Assembly (NCBI GenBank): GCA_023897205.1
Contig: JAHWDD010000008.1
Coordinates: forward strand, 1 to 64,000
Origin: Exophiala sp. HKRS030
Taxonomy: Eukaryota; Ascomycota; Eurotiomycetes; Chaetothyriales; Herpotrichiellaceae
Length of the DNA: 64,000 nucleotides
Direction: 5' to 3'
Both the position numbers and the translations under genes were made by a program. The notes beneath the pieces are model-generated. The model was not told the origin of the DNA, made no database searches, and saw only the letters and a program-made list of their open reading frames with translations. Within the stretch, counting starts at the first letter, position 1. Each line of letters begins with the position of its first letter. Shown piece by piece: positions 34,366 to 46,669 of the stretch.

Positions 34366-35430
34366 TCAAGAACCGAAAAACCCATCCAAACCCATAAATA
34401 CGTCCTTTGCAACGCCATCCCTCGTCACACTCTTGACCACATTCTTCATCACGTTTCTCTTGATCCCACCTACCCTAGGCCTCCAAACCCCAGGTACTTC
34501 GACTCCCTCGGGAGCCTCCCCGGTCAGTGGGACACCCTTCATGGTATCTCTCGCCGGTGTATCGATCATTCTGACCGCCAAGACTCTGTAGTAGTATCCT
34601 GAATCGTCCCCTCCTTGTCCCCCTTTGGGTAGGACTGCGTCCCTCCCCACGCTCACGGCCACGACCGAATCAGCCACCGACAATTCTTCCCTGCTAGGAT
34701 CAAAGACGACATTCTCCCCGACCACCACGACCATCAACGTGACGGGCGGCGTCGACCCCGTCGGCTCCTTGGGTCCGTACAGAAAGGTACTGGCCATCCA
34801 ATCGTCGTCCGCCACTGGATCTTCCTCCCCCTCACTCTTCAGTTTCGGTATCCTCGCGTCACGCAACGCCAGGTGAACCGCCGTACTCAACAACGGAAGC
34901 GGATAACTCGCGAGGCCGTTGTCGGGTGAGATCAGGAGGACGTCGACGTAGGCGTGCCAGTGCCATTTCGAATTGATGATCAACTTGTCCGCGAGTCCAG
35001 AGACGATCAGAGGTTCACGTAACATTTCCTCCAGAAAAATCAGGTTCGGGTCATCATCCCTCAAGCCGGGCAAAGTGAGTGTCGTACTCAACCACCGTGC
35101 GTTTCCACAACCTTTACCGGTTGTTGTGTCTTGGTCGACGTCCATCGCCTCGGGCCCCGCGGTTTTGGATGTAGAAATCACATCTCGATTCTGACTGCTC
35201 GTCTTTTCGACCTCCAACTTCACACCGACAATCGCCTCTCTACCGTCGCTGAACCCTACGTGGGCGGAACCGTTGACGGCGGGTAAAACTCCCGTTTCGG
35301 CGCGAAGAGGCCTGAAATCGGTCGGTCGTGGCCTCGCGTCCGGTCGGAGAGGCGGTGTCGAAGAGAGAGACGTGTGTAGGTAGGCGAGTTCGGCCGGGGA
35401 AAAGGGGAGGGACGTCGTTAGTGAGGGCAT
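34366..35430 (-). CDS. RRP42: Exosome complex subunit Rrp42 (RNase PH-like)
   Basis: Single exon, 354 residues from the ATG at 35430. The upstream in-frame ATG at 35613 would add 61 residues of 5'-leader translation. FSPAELAYLHTSL at the N-terminus, RPDARPRPTDFRPLRAETGVLP, the GSAHVGFSDGREAIVGVKLE beta core and the HWHAYVDVLLISPDNG stretch are typical of the RNase PH-fold subunits Rrp42/Rrp43/Rrp45, best Rrp42. Within the nine-subunit exosome ring it supports 3'-5' RNA processing and decay in nucleus and cytoplasm. Eukaryotic ring subunits are catalytically inert. The two insertions rich in Asp/Gly are fungal-specific. Confidence 0.87.
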   Translation of the reverse strand: MPSLTTSLPFSPAELAYLHTSLSSTPPLRPDARPRPTDFRPLRAETGVLPAVNGSAHVGFSDGREAIVGVKLEVEKTSSQNRDVISTSKTAGPEAMDVDQDTTTGKGCGNARWLSTTLTLPGLRDDDPNLIFLEEMLREPLIVSGLADKLIINSKWHWHAYVDVLLISPDNGLASYPLPLLSTAVHLALRDARIPKLKSEGEEDPVADDDWMASTFLYGPKEPTGSTPPVTLMVVVVGENVVFDPSREELSVADSVVAVSVGRDAVLPKGGQGGDDSGYYYRVLAVRMIDTPARDTMKGVPLTGEAPEGVEVPGVWRPRVGGIKRNVMKNVVKSVTRDGVAKDVFMGLDGFFGS

Positions 35431-35916
35431 CTTTGCTGTGTTGCCAACTTTGTAAATCCGAGGATAGTAGTAGTGGTCGTGGAGGAAATTCTCAAGGTGC
35501 GCAGTTTTGGACGTGAAGAAAGAGAAAAGGCTCAGGCAGAGGCGCCAGGCCTCATTCGGCAGCAGGATTCGGAGGCAAAAAAAGGTCACAATCGCTGAAC
35601 GCCTTGTTGTCAAAAAGAGGTCCCTATGCAGTTTGTTTCACAGTCATCGAGTTCGTTCCAAAAAAATAATTGCTTGCTTGCGTTCCCCGCAAAATTGGTT
35701 ATGGAACCGGAGTTACTCCCGTCCTCTATCAGAAGATCGCACAACGAGGGGCATCAAAGTAAACGACGTATTAATTCAGCAACCCAAGTTGGTTTCTGAA
35801 CGAGTAAATAATTGTTTTTCTATCGAATTTAAAACACTACAACAAAAGAAGGAAAATTATCATACATCATATTTTCTTCATCGTTGTTGCTGTATCCCAA
35901 CTCAGCACAATTCTCA
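35431..35916. other. Promoter of RRP42 and 3' end of the next gene
   Basis: About 490 bp, no feature recognised. Confidence 0.4.
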
Positions 35917-37695
35917 TCATGAACTATCCAGTCCAATACCTTCCAAACCACTCGTCCCAATGATTTTGGGTCTTGCAGCTTTGGCGCCATAAACCATCTC
36001 CATCAATTTACTTTTCTGCTTCTCTCGTACTCCTCGCAAGTAGTCGTAGGTCCCCTCAAGGCCTCTGATTTGTTGATCAAGGACGCTCGCGTTGTCAATG
36101 CTAACTGAATCATTCCTCCTAACCAGTGGACTGACCAACTTCCTCCGTAAGGTTTCGAGGTTGACTTTGAGTGTTTGGAGACGGCCGTGGTGTTCCATAA
36201 TCAAATGTTTGTTGTTGACGGTCCTCGCTCGTACACTTGACAACAACTGTTTGTTCTTCTCAAACTTCCTCAGCATGGCGGCGTTGGGTCCGACCACTCT
36301 GGTCCACAAGGACGACAGGAGATCGTTCTCGAGCCGTTCTTGGGTGTCGGTCTCCCTCACCACAGTTCGTTGCAAGTTCAAAAATTGTCTGTCGATGGAC
36401 TCAAACAGTGCGAAGAGGGCCGCTGAATGGGTCAATTCGCTGTTGATCGACTCCTCGAGAACATTCACAAATTCGTGAAAGGTCCTTGTGAGGGTCGCTC
36501 TGGTTCTTTGTGGTGAACTCGACCCAAATACATCGGTAAGTAGCTTACCCAATGCTGTTGGGCCTTTTGACGTCTCGAGCAATCCGCCTCGGTTGAAGAT
36601 TCCATGAACATGGTCAAACACGACCCCTGACATGGACACGCCTTGTCCAGTCATCACCCCTTGCAGTTCTCGTTTGGCCCAGTCCATCACTATTAAGATA
36701 CTGTCCACATCAGAATCGACATCGGAGAAGAAGCGTGTCAACTCGAGACCCAAGGTCTTCAAGCTCTCCGACAAATCGTCCAGGGATCGAACGATAATTG
36801 GTGCCGAGGTCATATTAGCACTCCGGACGGACTCTCCAAGATCCCATACAGCCACACTTGTTTCCTGCAGCGCAATAATCTGAGTGTAGCCATTCTCGGA
36901 ATAAAAGATCAAGGGTTCAAAGGACTTGGCCAATGTCGATACTTTGACGAGATCGGGTACCGGCGACGGAATCGGTGGAGCGACAATGATACGCAGTAGA
37001 CAAGCAAATAACAGGGTTGTTATCACCGACAATAGGGTCGTCGATTTCGTCTTCGTCATGGCGTCGAATTTCCTCTGAACAAAATTGAAAAAGGGCATGA
37101 ATGGTTCGCGATGTTGGACTTCAGCCCGGAATTGCAAACGGACGTCTATGAGCCTATTAGCCACTGTCACTGTCTGGAGCAAATGATGATGATATTCACA
37201 ATTATTTGGCTCGGTCGCCGTTACGTCCTCTTGCTCCGGACTTTCATTCCTCGAACCTCGTTGTGCTTCGACCCCTGGTGACTGTCCTCGTGTGGGTGAG
37301 TCTGTACCCATAGGCAGAGGCGTTTTAACCGCTATCGTGATGTCCGGGTCTCCAGCGCCGTCCGTGGCATCTTGATACACCTCCGGGCTAGTCTGTCGCG
37401 ATCTCGAGGGGCTTATGGAAGGCTTCAAATCGTAATGTCCATACGGGTCTTGCCTAAACCAGTTACTCGCATTGGACACCCTTCTCTTGAACCCAGGCGG
37501 TGACCACGGCAATCCTTCACTCGACCTATCATCAAACTCGCTCTCTTCACGCTCCGACTTGAAATCGGGGAAGAGGGGCGACTGGCGCTCCTGCTCTTCA
37601 AAGTCTTCTATCGACGCTTGTAACGAATGTGTATCGTCATTCATCCCTGCGGCGTAAAATTCGTCAAATGGCGGTGCTGGCATCATAGCAGCCAT
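35917..37695 (-). CDS. Conserved fungal protein with one membrane segment, function unknown
   Basis: Single exon of 592 residues. The first about 170 residues are acidic and Ser/Pro-rich, probably disordered, with SPSRSRQTSPE-like phosphosites. One hydrophobic segment (TTLLSVITTLLFACLLRIIV, about 216-236) is the only membrane span. The remaining 350 residues are helical and charged, with coiled-coil-like stretches near the end (LQTLKVNLETLRRKL, GTYDYLRGVREKQKSKLME). Topology suggests a single-pass protein anchored in an internal membrane with a long soluble helical domain. I do not recognise a named family. Confidence 0.75.
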   Translation of the reverse strand: MAAMMPAPPFDEFYAAGMNDDTHSLQASIEDFEEQERQSPLFPDFKSEREESEFDDRSSEGLPWSPPGFKRRVSNASNWFRQDPYGHYDLKPSISPSRSRQTSPEVYQDATDGAGDPDITIAVKTPLPMGTDSPTRGQSPGVEAQRGSRNESPEQEDVTATEPNNCEYHHHLLQTVTVANRLIDVRLQFRAEVQHREPFMPFFNFVQRKFDAMTKTKSTTLLSVITTLLFACLLRIIVAPPIPSPVPDLVKVSTLAKSFEPLIFYSENGYTQIIALQETSVAVWDLGESVRSANMTSAPIIVRSLDDLSESLKTLGLELTRFFSDVDSDVDSILIVMDWAKRELQGVMTGQGVSMSGVVFDHVHGIFNRGGLLETSKGPTALGKLLTDVFGSSSPQRTRATLTRTFHEFVNVLEESINSELTHSAALFALFESIDRQFLNLQRTVVRETDTQERLENDLLSSLWTRVVGPNAAMLRKFEKNKQLLSSVRARTVNNKHLIMEHHGRLQTLKVNLETLRRKLVSPLVRRNDSVSIDNASVLDQQIRGLEGTYDYLRGVREKQKSKLMEMVYGAKAARPKIIGTSGLEGIGLDSS

Positions 37696-38751
37696 GTCAG
37701 GAAGAAGGCAAAAAGGTATGAAGTAGAAATGTACAGCATGCAGTGAGGTTGGAAGGAGGGGTAGGAGCGGTCGATCAAACGGCCAGCCGTCACCTCACGC
37801 AGTCCCTTTTGTACTCGAACCCAGCCAGATGCAGCAGGCAGTGTCCAAGAGGAAGAGAGGGCGGCACAGAGCAAACAAAGCGCATTGAATGTTTCAGTTC
37901 AAACAAAGCAGATGCTAGAGTCATGATGTTTGAGAAGGCCGAATGGAAAAGTCCATGTCTGGAGACTGCGGGACACTTTTTTGACAGCCCAGCCCTCTCT
38001 TCAAACGCGCAGAGTGATTCTCACCGAGAAGGCTGTCTACCTGCGAAGGTCATGGTACGCGAGATGCCGGCGTAGGGCAACTCTCTCGCTCTCTGCAAGA
38101 GACAGCAGGAACCAGGGACGAAATGTTGGAGGCTGGGACAGCTGGCATGCCTTTGAGGGGGGAAGCCGACCACCAATGATGTCTCAGAACTGGCCTAGAA
38201 CAGGGATTCTTGATGCAAGGGCGGCCGGAGGGTCGCGTCTCTAGTCTCTGTCAGTCCGACAGAGAAATGTCCGCCATTGGATGTTATCGACAGACCAGGC
38301 ACTTTGTCTCTGGGCTTATCAGCTTTGTTTATGGAGTTGCAGGGACAGACTGTACAGCTGAGAACGAGGCTGTCGGGAAGAGGCTACCTGCACGGACCAG
38401 GGATAGACTTGGACATTAAATGCATGAGCAGAGAGTAGTTGCTTTGATTATTTGTCTATCCTTCGCAGCTATTCTGCCTTTGTCGCGTGCGAAAAACGCA
38501 GGTACGCCCAGAAGGAAACAAGGATGGTTATGTACATTAGAGCTTGATCTACCGGCTTCTCCGGGATTTCTCATCATGGTCTCGGTTTGCAAGCAGTGCA
38601 GAGGCCCAGTTTCAATGATCCGATTACGAGGCAATGCGCCCTTGCCGTTGTTGATGATACAGCAGCCGACCATTCCGCCGCAGGAACGAAAATGGAGACA
38701 ATGAATTCCGTCGCATGGTTTTTAGGAGTCAAAAAAAGAGGTAGTCGTCGT
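37696..38751. other. 1-kb intergenic region
   Basis: 5' flank of the membrane protein and 3' flank of cytochrome c. No gene recognised. Confidence 0.45.
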
Positions 38752-39622
<871 letters not shown>

Positions 39623-40643
39623 TTTTCTTGTTTTGTTTAAAGGTGAATGAGGTTGTCTATTAGGAAGAGACTAGTGGTAGAAGAGGATCTCGAGAGTGTT
39701 TGAGTATGTTGTTGCTCTGGGATAGGTTGGTGAGTTAGATGGCAAAGAAAAAAAAGAACGAAGAAAGGGAAAGGAAAAATGTATGTATGACGGAGTTGAC
39801 GGCGCAAGGATCGAATCGCTTGTTGCTGCGCGCCAAATCATGGGCTTTTGCTCTCTAGGCACAAACTGTGGCGCCCTCGACCCATCGATTATCAGGAAAA
39901 GTGGCTCGTTCATAACTTCTTCCGTCCAATTACCGCATTTCCATTGTCATTCTGAGGCTGTTCGGGCACTTTCGGGCTTTGCGTGAAATCTGCTCCCTAC
40001 GGCTGCTCCGTACATACACTCCTACTCCCCTATTAACAAGTCAACCATCCGATCTGCCGAACATAGGTGCTGAGTACCCACGGAGTATCTTAGGTAGGTA
40101 CTAAATAAATTGTCTCACAGTTCGTAATAAACAGTACAGGTATGAAGACTTTAGGTCGGCGTCTACCACCTAACTCGCCTATGACGTCCCCCCCTAACAT
40201 GGCCCCCCGGGATACCGGCTGGCCACGCAAAGAATCAAAGCTCGGATGCGATCACCACAGGCACCACCAAACCTGCTGAGCCACCGTCATTACTACTACG
40301 TACTCGTACTCGTACTGTACATGAGAACCAAAAAAACAAGGTCATGCCGACATCATGTAACCATCATTCATTTGATTCCCCCCAGGGCAAAAGAAGAAAG
40401 CCGGACGGTCTCCGGTGCTGATGAGTCCTCAGACCACCTTGATCGTTGTTGGTTATTTTTTTCTTCTCTAGCCCTGTTGGGCAAGATTCCTACTTTTGAC
40501 CAGGCATCTAGTCACTCGCGTGGGATCTTACCAACTGGAAATGAAATTCCACCTCTCTCTCTCTCTCACACACACACACATACACACATTACTCGTTACC
40601 CTCATATGTACGGGTTACTGTATAACATACCTACCTAGGTATA
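39623..40643. promoter_or_regulatory. Promoter of cytochrome c and 3' flank of the oxidoreductase
   Basis: About 1 kb; a (CT)n(CA)n tract lies at 40551-40588. No gene. Confidence 0.45.
40551..40588 (+). repeat. (CT)n(CA)n microsatellite
   Basis: ctctctctctctct followed by cacacacacacacatacacac. Confidence 0.9.
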
Positions 40644-41756
40644 TCAAAGTGACAGACTAGCCCAGAATTCATCAATCAACTCGTGCCTCTTGACGGCAAG
40701 GTCGAAATCCCCATAAGGCTGACCCTGAGCGTACGCCTCGTACAGACGACCAATGTTTTGGCCCTGTGTCGGCAACCCGGTCCACTCATCGCCACCCTCG
40801 TCGACGTCGATATCCTCGACCACACCCTTTTCGGCATTCGAGAACCGCATGCTGACGGCCTTGGCCATTTGTGGCCCGGCACTGGCAAACTCGACGGCCA
40901 GTTCCCCTTTGGTCCCGTATATTCTCCACGTCGACCCGGGGCAGCCGATGAACCGGTCCCCAGCTCTGAGGTGGAAGCTGAACGCGGCCGAAGGGTGTCT
41001 GTCCAACCTTCCCTGCAGGAGGATCTGGTCGGGTGTGTCCTTGTCGTACAGTTCCTCCGACAGCGACCCGTCGTCCTTCATGACGTGCATCCGGGGCCTC
41101 AAGTTGACCGCCATGGGCGTGTAGCTGCCCGGCTTCAGCTCCCCGACCGCGTAGAGGATCGAGTCGAGCACGTGCCCCCCGTATATCGTCAGTAGGTTCC
41201 CTCCCACGGTCCGGTCCATGAAGTAGTGGTACCTCTGGCCCGCCGCGTTGTTCTGCCACACGTGGATGGCCCCCTGGTAGTTGACGCTGTGAATCTCCCC
41301 GATCGCGCCCGTGTCGACCAGCTCCTTGACCTTCCTCACGCTCGGCGCCATGCGCCCTTGCAGGCCGATGACGGTCCGGAGGTTCTTCTCCTTGGCCACC
41401 GCCGCCATCTCCCTCGCCTGCTCGGTGGTGGCGGCGAGGGGCCATTCCACAAAGACGTTGCGCCCTGCCCTCAAAGCCGGCATCGCGACGTCATAGTGAG
41501 TGTCGGCTCGGGTCGACACCACGTACAGGTCGACGTCCGGGTCCGCCGCGAGCGCCTCGTACGTGTCGTACGCCTTGGTCGTCGGCGGGAGGTTGTGCGC
41601 TTTGATGGCGGCTTTGGTCGACTCCAACGACGAGTTGCACAATGCCACAATCTGGTAGTTTGGTGACGAAGCCAGTCGGGGCAGGTGAGCCAACGTCGCC
41701 CACGCACCCGGTTTACTGGACAGGCCGACAATCCCGACACGGACTTTTGGTGCCAT
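40644..41756 (-). CDS. Gfo/Idh/MocA-family oxidoreductase, Gal80-like
   Basis: Single exon, 370 residues from the ATG at 41756. The upstream ATG at 41870 is in the leader. The N-terminal Rossmann fold has VGIVGLSSKPGAWATLAHLP and the NAD-binding strand ALCNSS. VSTRADTHYDVAMPALRAG and FVEWPLA follow, where plain family members have EKP. EWPLA is characteristic of the Gal80-like subgroup. The C-terminal alpha/beta domain has TVGGNLLTIYGGHVLDS, with the usual catalytic-site His. It may be an NAD(P)-dependent sugar or polyol dehydrogenase, or a regulatory protein as Gal80 is in yeast. Sequence alone does not decide. Confidence 0.88.
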   Translation of the reverse strand: MAPKVRVGIVGLSSKPGAWATLAHLPRLASSPNYQIVALCNSSLESTKAAIKAHNLPPTTKAYDTYEALAADPDVDLYVVSTRADTHYDVAMPALRAGRNVFVEWPLAATTEQAREMAAVAKEKNLRTVIGLQGRMAPSVRKVKELVDTGAIGEIHSVNYQGAIHVWQNNAAGQRYHYFMDRTVGGNLLTIYGGHVLDSILYAVGELKPGSYTPMAVNLRPRMHVMKDDGSLSEELYDKDTPDQILLQGRLDRHPSAAFSFHLRAGDRFIGCPGSTWRIYGTKGELAVEFASAGPQMAKAVSMRFSNAEKGVVEDIDVDEGGDEWTGLPTQGQNIGRLYEAYAQGQPYGDFDLAVKRHELIDEFWASLSL

Positions 41757-42505
41757 TTTTGTCTCGTGCTGCGAGAGGGAGGGGGCTTTGGCTTGCGGTT
41801 GATGATCGCCGCTGGTTTGATATATAGAAAGACGACAAGATTCCAAAAAGAGGTCTCTTGACTTACTCACAGCAACTCTTCTGTATATACTTGATATCAG
41901 ATAGATAGATAGAAAGCTGCAACACTCCTCTGTTGATATTATTAATGTCCGAGGATTCTCAATGGAATGATTACTTACTCTGTGTATGTTGAAAATGATA
42001 AGTCCAAAGTGACGACGGACCTTTGGACGTTTCCATTACAAATCAGGCATCGGTGTGTCACTGGGTCAAATGCTGTGAAACCCTTTTCTTTATTTCTCCT
42101 CATTTCATCAACCCTGGCCAAGGTATACAGTTACTGATACGAATATCGGCCGATCACTACTCGCTAGGTATCGAATGATCGCAAGTGTTCTTCACGAGGG
42201 GCGGAGAAAATTATTGGATATCGTGTTACTTGTAAGAGTGAGAGTATCGTCCACCACCGACACACCACATACGCAGAACTCCCCCGCCGGACTGGACATT
42301 TATAGATCATTTCTTGTAGCCCAATTGAATTTTCCCCATCACTCATATCTAAATACCTGACTGAATCCATGTTACTCGTGATGCTCGTGTTTCCCATCAT
42401 CAACAGTTTCTCATGGCGCATTTCCTTGATTCACTTTTGCTCGTGGGGAACCCCCACGCCTCAAAGCCTGCCTCTCCCTTTAACATCAGCATGGGCCCCA
42501 GATAG
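41757..42505. other. Intergenic, with a GATA microsatellite
   Basis: Promoter of the Gal80-like gene and 3' flank of mannose-6-phosphate isomerase. Contains agatagatagatag near 41899-41912. Confidence 0.45.
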
Positions 42506-43990
42506 TCAATGCCCATTCTCCTTGGCACTATCGTCAATCTCGCAGAATGCGCGGAAAGTGACCAATTCCTCGCCGGTGCTCTCAAGCACGAGCTCGGCCG
42601 TCGCACCGACAAAGTACACCCATCCCTCCTTGATCTCCTCCGTCTTGGGACCGACGCTGATCCTGCCTTGGCCACTGGTGCAGATGATGATGCTGGGGCC
42701 CGCGACGCCCTCGAACGTCGCCTTCGCCCCGTCCTTCTTGAGAACGGTGCGCACGACGCTGAACTCCTCGATGGGCGGGTCGTACAACAGACTCTCACTT
42801 CCACTGCTGTACGCGGCCTGGTTTAGCCTCACGTAGGGGTAGTCCGTCGGCTTGAGGAGTTGTTGCTCCGGGGGGTCGTGGTCGTACGTCAGAATGTCCG
42901 TAAGAGTATTGACGTCTTGGAACTTGGGCGTGAAGCCGGCGCGGATGACATTGTCGCTCGACGCCATGCACTCGATAATGTCGCCGGAGATGTAGGCGTG
43001 GATATCGTCGGCTTTGAGGTACATGGCTTGACCCGGTGAGAGTTTGACGTAGTTGAGGAAGAAGAGAACAAAGAGGCCAATGTCCTCGGGAAATTGGCTG
43101 TTGCAGCGTGTGACGAGTTCGCACAACTCGGGAGTCGTGTTGACACTGGGTCCAGGCGTGATGTCGCCGGACTCGGCGAGCGATAGGAGTTCCTTGGACT
43201 TGGACGCGACTGCAGATCGGTCTGACTTCATCAGGGTGCTGAAGGCGGATTTCAGGGCGGATTTGGATCCTGCCACAGAGGCGTTGGAGTCCGATGCGAC
43301 CTTCTCGAGAGCCGACGATGCTTCTTCGCCGACGAGGGATCGCAGAGGGGGGATGGTTGATAGAAAGTGTGAGATCTCCTTGAGAGGACGGAAGCCGCAA
43401 AGACCTTCGAATGGTGTGATGGCGAGGGTCATTTCAGGCTTGTGGTTGTCGTCTGGGTAGTTCTTGGGGTCTTTGGCATGGAGCTTCTCCGCCAGCTTTT
43501 TGTTGGGATGGGCCTGGATGGATAGAGCTTTTGCGATGGACAGCACCTTGAAGAGGAAGGGCAGTTTATTCTGATATTTGGTCGCAATATCGGTGCCCAT
43601 CAGACCTTGATTGTCGACTACCATGTCCAAGAGGGAGCGGCCAGTAGACAGGTCTTTGGAGGGAAGAGACGGGTGTGTGCCCATCCATAACTGTAAATGT
43701 GAGCTGCTTGTCGGGAGAGGCATGACGGGTAAGAATCTACCTCAGCATATGGCTTATCTTCCTGGATGGAGAATGTGTCGGAGGGCGTGGCCGCAGCATA
43801 GCGAGCGGCTGCCGAATCTTTACCTTTCTTTCCTGGTGGCAGTTAGTCAGGCGACAGTACTGTGTATATATAATATCCTGCTCACCCCAATCGTAGCTGT
43901 TGCAGCCTGTATAATGTTAGTCTACCGTAAAGGTGAAGTGAACAAAATGTGTGACTTACCACACTGCAGTCGAATAAGAGGAACCTGCAT
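42506..43990 (-). CDS. Mannose-6-phosphate isomerase, type I
   Basis: Four exons (43990-43960, 43906-43886, 43832-43741, 43690-42506) give 442 residues. The start [11 protein letters not shown] joins through a 21-bp micro-exon to [20 protein letters not shown], matching the family N-terminus (NYDWG-like). Zinc ligands are visible in [18 protein letters not shown] (Gln, His) and DDNHKPEM (Glu). GLCGFRPL and the cupin core around [20 protein letters not shown] are typical, and [11 protein letters not shown] holds the late substrate-binding stretch. It converts fructose-6-P to mannose-6-P, feeding GDP-mannose for wall mannan and glycosylation. The 21-bp exon 2 is easily missed by gene finders. 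Confidence 0.96.
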
Positions 43991-44611
43991 TCTGATGCCT
44001 TTGAGAGACTTCTATCTGAGGGTCTGTGATGACGAGCAATCCTTTGTGGTTGTCTGATTCTTAACACGATACGTGTATCTGAAAAGAAAATCTCTCCTGG
44101 CGGTGAACAACCTATGTGGCTTGAAGTCATACACTCCTTTTTGTGCCAACGTGTCTGGTCCATTGGCCAGACCAGGCGATGACCCGGGGAGCAGATACAA
44201 TCCACCGTAGGAAAATCTGCGCCTTGTGATGTATTGTTGCAACGTATAGACCTGCAGCCAATTACCATTTGGAATCAGCCATCGCCTAGGATGTAGAGGG
44301 AGCGATCCCTTCTACCACCCTTGTAGTCTCATACTCTTCCCGTTTTCAGATTTCTAATCTTATAGCCTTGGAAGATGTCTACAGTTGCCGCGCGCTGGTA
44401 TATGAAAGTGTTAAGTCGTGGCTAATTAACCGCACGGAGACACAAACACGTCTTCATCGCGACCACCTTGTTACCAATACCGAGACATTTTGGGGCGCGC
44501 CTCTGTGGAATGTAAAGGAGAGACAAAAAAAGGACAAAACCCTCACATCTTTAGATTTACGTGGCTTTACTGTTCCGGGTTTGTTACATTCTTGTCGCCA
44601 CAGCAGATAAA
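43991..44611. promoter_or_regulatory. Divergent promoter of mannose-6-phosphate isomerase and Sgf29
   Basis: About 620 bp between divergent starts. No motif assigned. Confidence 0.45.
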
Positions 44612-45752
44612 ATGAGCGGCCGACCTCGGGGCGGACGTGGTCTGAGCAGCCGTGAAGGCAAGGAAGCAGATCTTGAAAATGATTTCCTGAGTCGAGTCAT
44701 TGAGGGTCTGCGGAAAGCACAAGGGTATAACGATCAGTCCAAACGAATAGGACAGGATATCATGACTCTGGAAGAAGACATCAAGACAGCTGGACGTAAG
44801 TGCTCTATCCAAGCCTATGTCTTGGCTGCATCTTATTTCACGCATCACGCCTTCTTTGTTCGTTTTGAAAAGTCTCACAGGGTTTGATAATGACATGGCA
44901 CTCCAGATTCTACCCCTGATAACCACCGAAGACTCGATGCTCTGTACCGAGAAATGCTCAAGTGCGCAGAGAACGAAAAAAAGGTACATGATGACGAGGA
45001 CATTATTAACAATCTTGCTATCCTTGCGACTATGAAATCTGCGGATGAGCCTGCCCCAAGAAACGGAGGGGGCAAATCTCGCAAACATCAAAGACCAGTC
45101 GTTGAGTCCGACATCGTGGTTGAATCGCCTGGCCCCAGCCCTGGAGATGGACGTTTGGAGATGATGAAACGCGTCAAGGGAGCCTCACAGCGAAGTTCAA
45201 GCACGGCCAGCCAAAACCGAGCGGCAGCTGCTACAAAGGATGAAGGAGCCGAGGTCCATAAAGGAGTTCAAGCAGAGCGAACTGGTCAACTTGTTGCTGG
45301 AACTGAAGTATTTTATAAATACCCCAAGGATCAGCAAGAACAAGAAGAAGGTGTTGGTATTCATGGCATCATCAAGAAGGTGTGGCAGGATAAGAAACCG
45401 TAAGTCAAGTCTGCCTCAGCCCAAGCGTGGCATGCATTAATGTGCTGGCAGTGTTCAATACGACGTTAGAGATCCAGAAGACGACCTTTCTGGCAAACAG
45501 GCGGTTCGAAAAGCAACAGCCCGGGATCTTGTACCCATTCCACAAACCACGCCAACCAACGCCCAATTCTCAACTGGCGCCAACGTCTACGCAAAATATC
45601 CCGACACCGATACGTTCTATCGAGCAAAGGTCAAGAGTTTTCAAAAGACCATGTACAGTCTGAAATTCGACGAGGATGATAAGGAGATGCTTGTCGATGT
45701 ACGATTTGTTTTGGACCCAAGGATGAGATGATTTTGACGATGACGATTTGAT
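44612..45752 (+). CDS. SGF29: SAGA-associated factor Sgf29 (tandem Tudor, histone H3K4me reader)
   Basis: Three exons (44612-44795, 44907-45399, 45452-45752) give 325 residues. The N-terminus is helical and charged. The C-terminal half forms the double Tudor-like SGF29 domain: GTEVFYKYPKDQQEQEEGVGIHGIIKKVW, then QYDVRDPEDD, GANVYAKYPDTDTFYRAKVKSF and YSLKFDEDDKEMLVDVRFVLDP. These aromatic-rich strands make the pocket for methylated H3K4 in the SAGA (and ADA) acetyltransferase module. All exons are in frame. The gene ends 80 bp from the convergent NTF2-like gene. Confidence 0.92.
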
Positions 45753-45832
45753 ACTGCGAAGGGCTTGATCCCCAGTTAGGGCCCAGATGATTATGAGTAC
45801 AATATTATTTTCACACACCACACATTCTCTTT

Positions 45833-46423
45833 TTATTGCTTTAGTTCGGCTCTGCTAGCTAGGTAGACAGCGCCGGTGTCTGCCCAGATCTCGTATACCT
45901 TGACCTTGTTGTGCTCGTCAAATTCGAGGACATAGGTGAAGACTTCATCCCAGCCTTGGCCAGTGGCAGCCCAGACGAACCTCGCCTCTCCGCGACATGA
46001 TACCTTTGACACTTCTTGGTCGACCACGAAATTGCTGAAGCGCATGTTTTCATAATTCAGGGTCTCAGAGAGGAGCTGAAAGTACTCTCGAATACCATCT
46101 TGACCCCGGAAATCTCTGCCTAGAAAGGGCGCTAGCTGTGGCAAGCCATGCTCGAGGGCTAGAACATCATCCGAGGACGAGAAATGGCTGAAGATGTCTT
46201 CGGGAGGTTTTTGTTCAGCGAAAGCGTTGCAAAATGCCTGGGCGGCAGAGAGGAGGTCTCGACGACTGGTCGCGGGCATGCTCGGTGATATATTTTCGAT
46301 CGGGGCATTTGTGTGTCTCGATTGAACGACTCGAGGTCCTTCGTAAGCGGGTGGCTTATTACCCAATTCCCAGGTGCGGAATGACCAAGCAATAATGATG
46401 AGAAGAAAAAGTGCGGAGTGCAA
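45833..46423 (-). CDS. SnoaL/NTF2-like protein
   Basis: The open frame gives 196 residues from ATG 46423. A start at 46279 (MPATSRRDLLSAAQAF, 148 residues) is likely the true one, unless the N-terminal hydrophobic stretch (ALFLLIIIAWSF) is a signal or membrane anchor. The domain has the cone-shaped NTF2 pattern: an N-terminal helix with FCNAFAEQKPPEDIFSHFS, LAPFLGRDFRGQDGIREYF, and curved strands RFVWAATGQGWDEVFTYVLEFDEHNKVKVYEIWADTG. Such proteins bind small molecules or act as isomerases and hydrolases. No catalytic assignment can be made. It converges with SGF29 with only 80 bp between. Confidence 0.8.
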   Translation of the reverse strand: MHSALFLLIIIAWSFRTWELGNKPPAYEGPRVVQSRHTNAPIENISPSMPATSRRDLLSAAQAFCNAFAEQKPPEDIFSHFSSSDDVLALEHGLPQLAPFLGRDFRGQDGIREYFQLLSETLNYENMRFSNFVVDQEVSKVSCRGEARFVWAATGQGWDEVFTYVLEFDEHNKVKVYEIWADTGAVYLASRAELKQ

Positions 46424-46669
46424 ACCGAGGCTCCGATTTCGTCAGCATCGAATCAATCAATCAAAAACTGCGAAATGATTCGATTCCCTCCACTTCCATT
46501 GTCGTCGTCGTTGTCGTCCCCCTCTTTCCCGATACTTGAAAGAATACAACTCGGATTGTTGTGAAATTGCTTCTACATACTCGTACTGTTACATATATCC
46601 GAGATGCTGTTTTGTTTGATATAACCCAGCAGATCTTTATCTATCATTGCCCCTCCTCCCGCCGCCATC

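Noticed and set aside
40786..41445. Alternative-frame ORF inside the Gal80-like gene
   Set aside because: Other-frame shadow rich in Arg/Gly/Pro. The Gal80-like reading has all family motifs.
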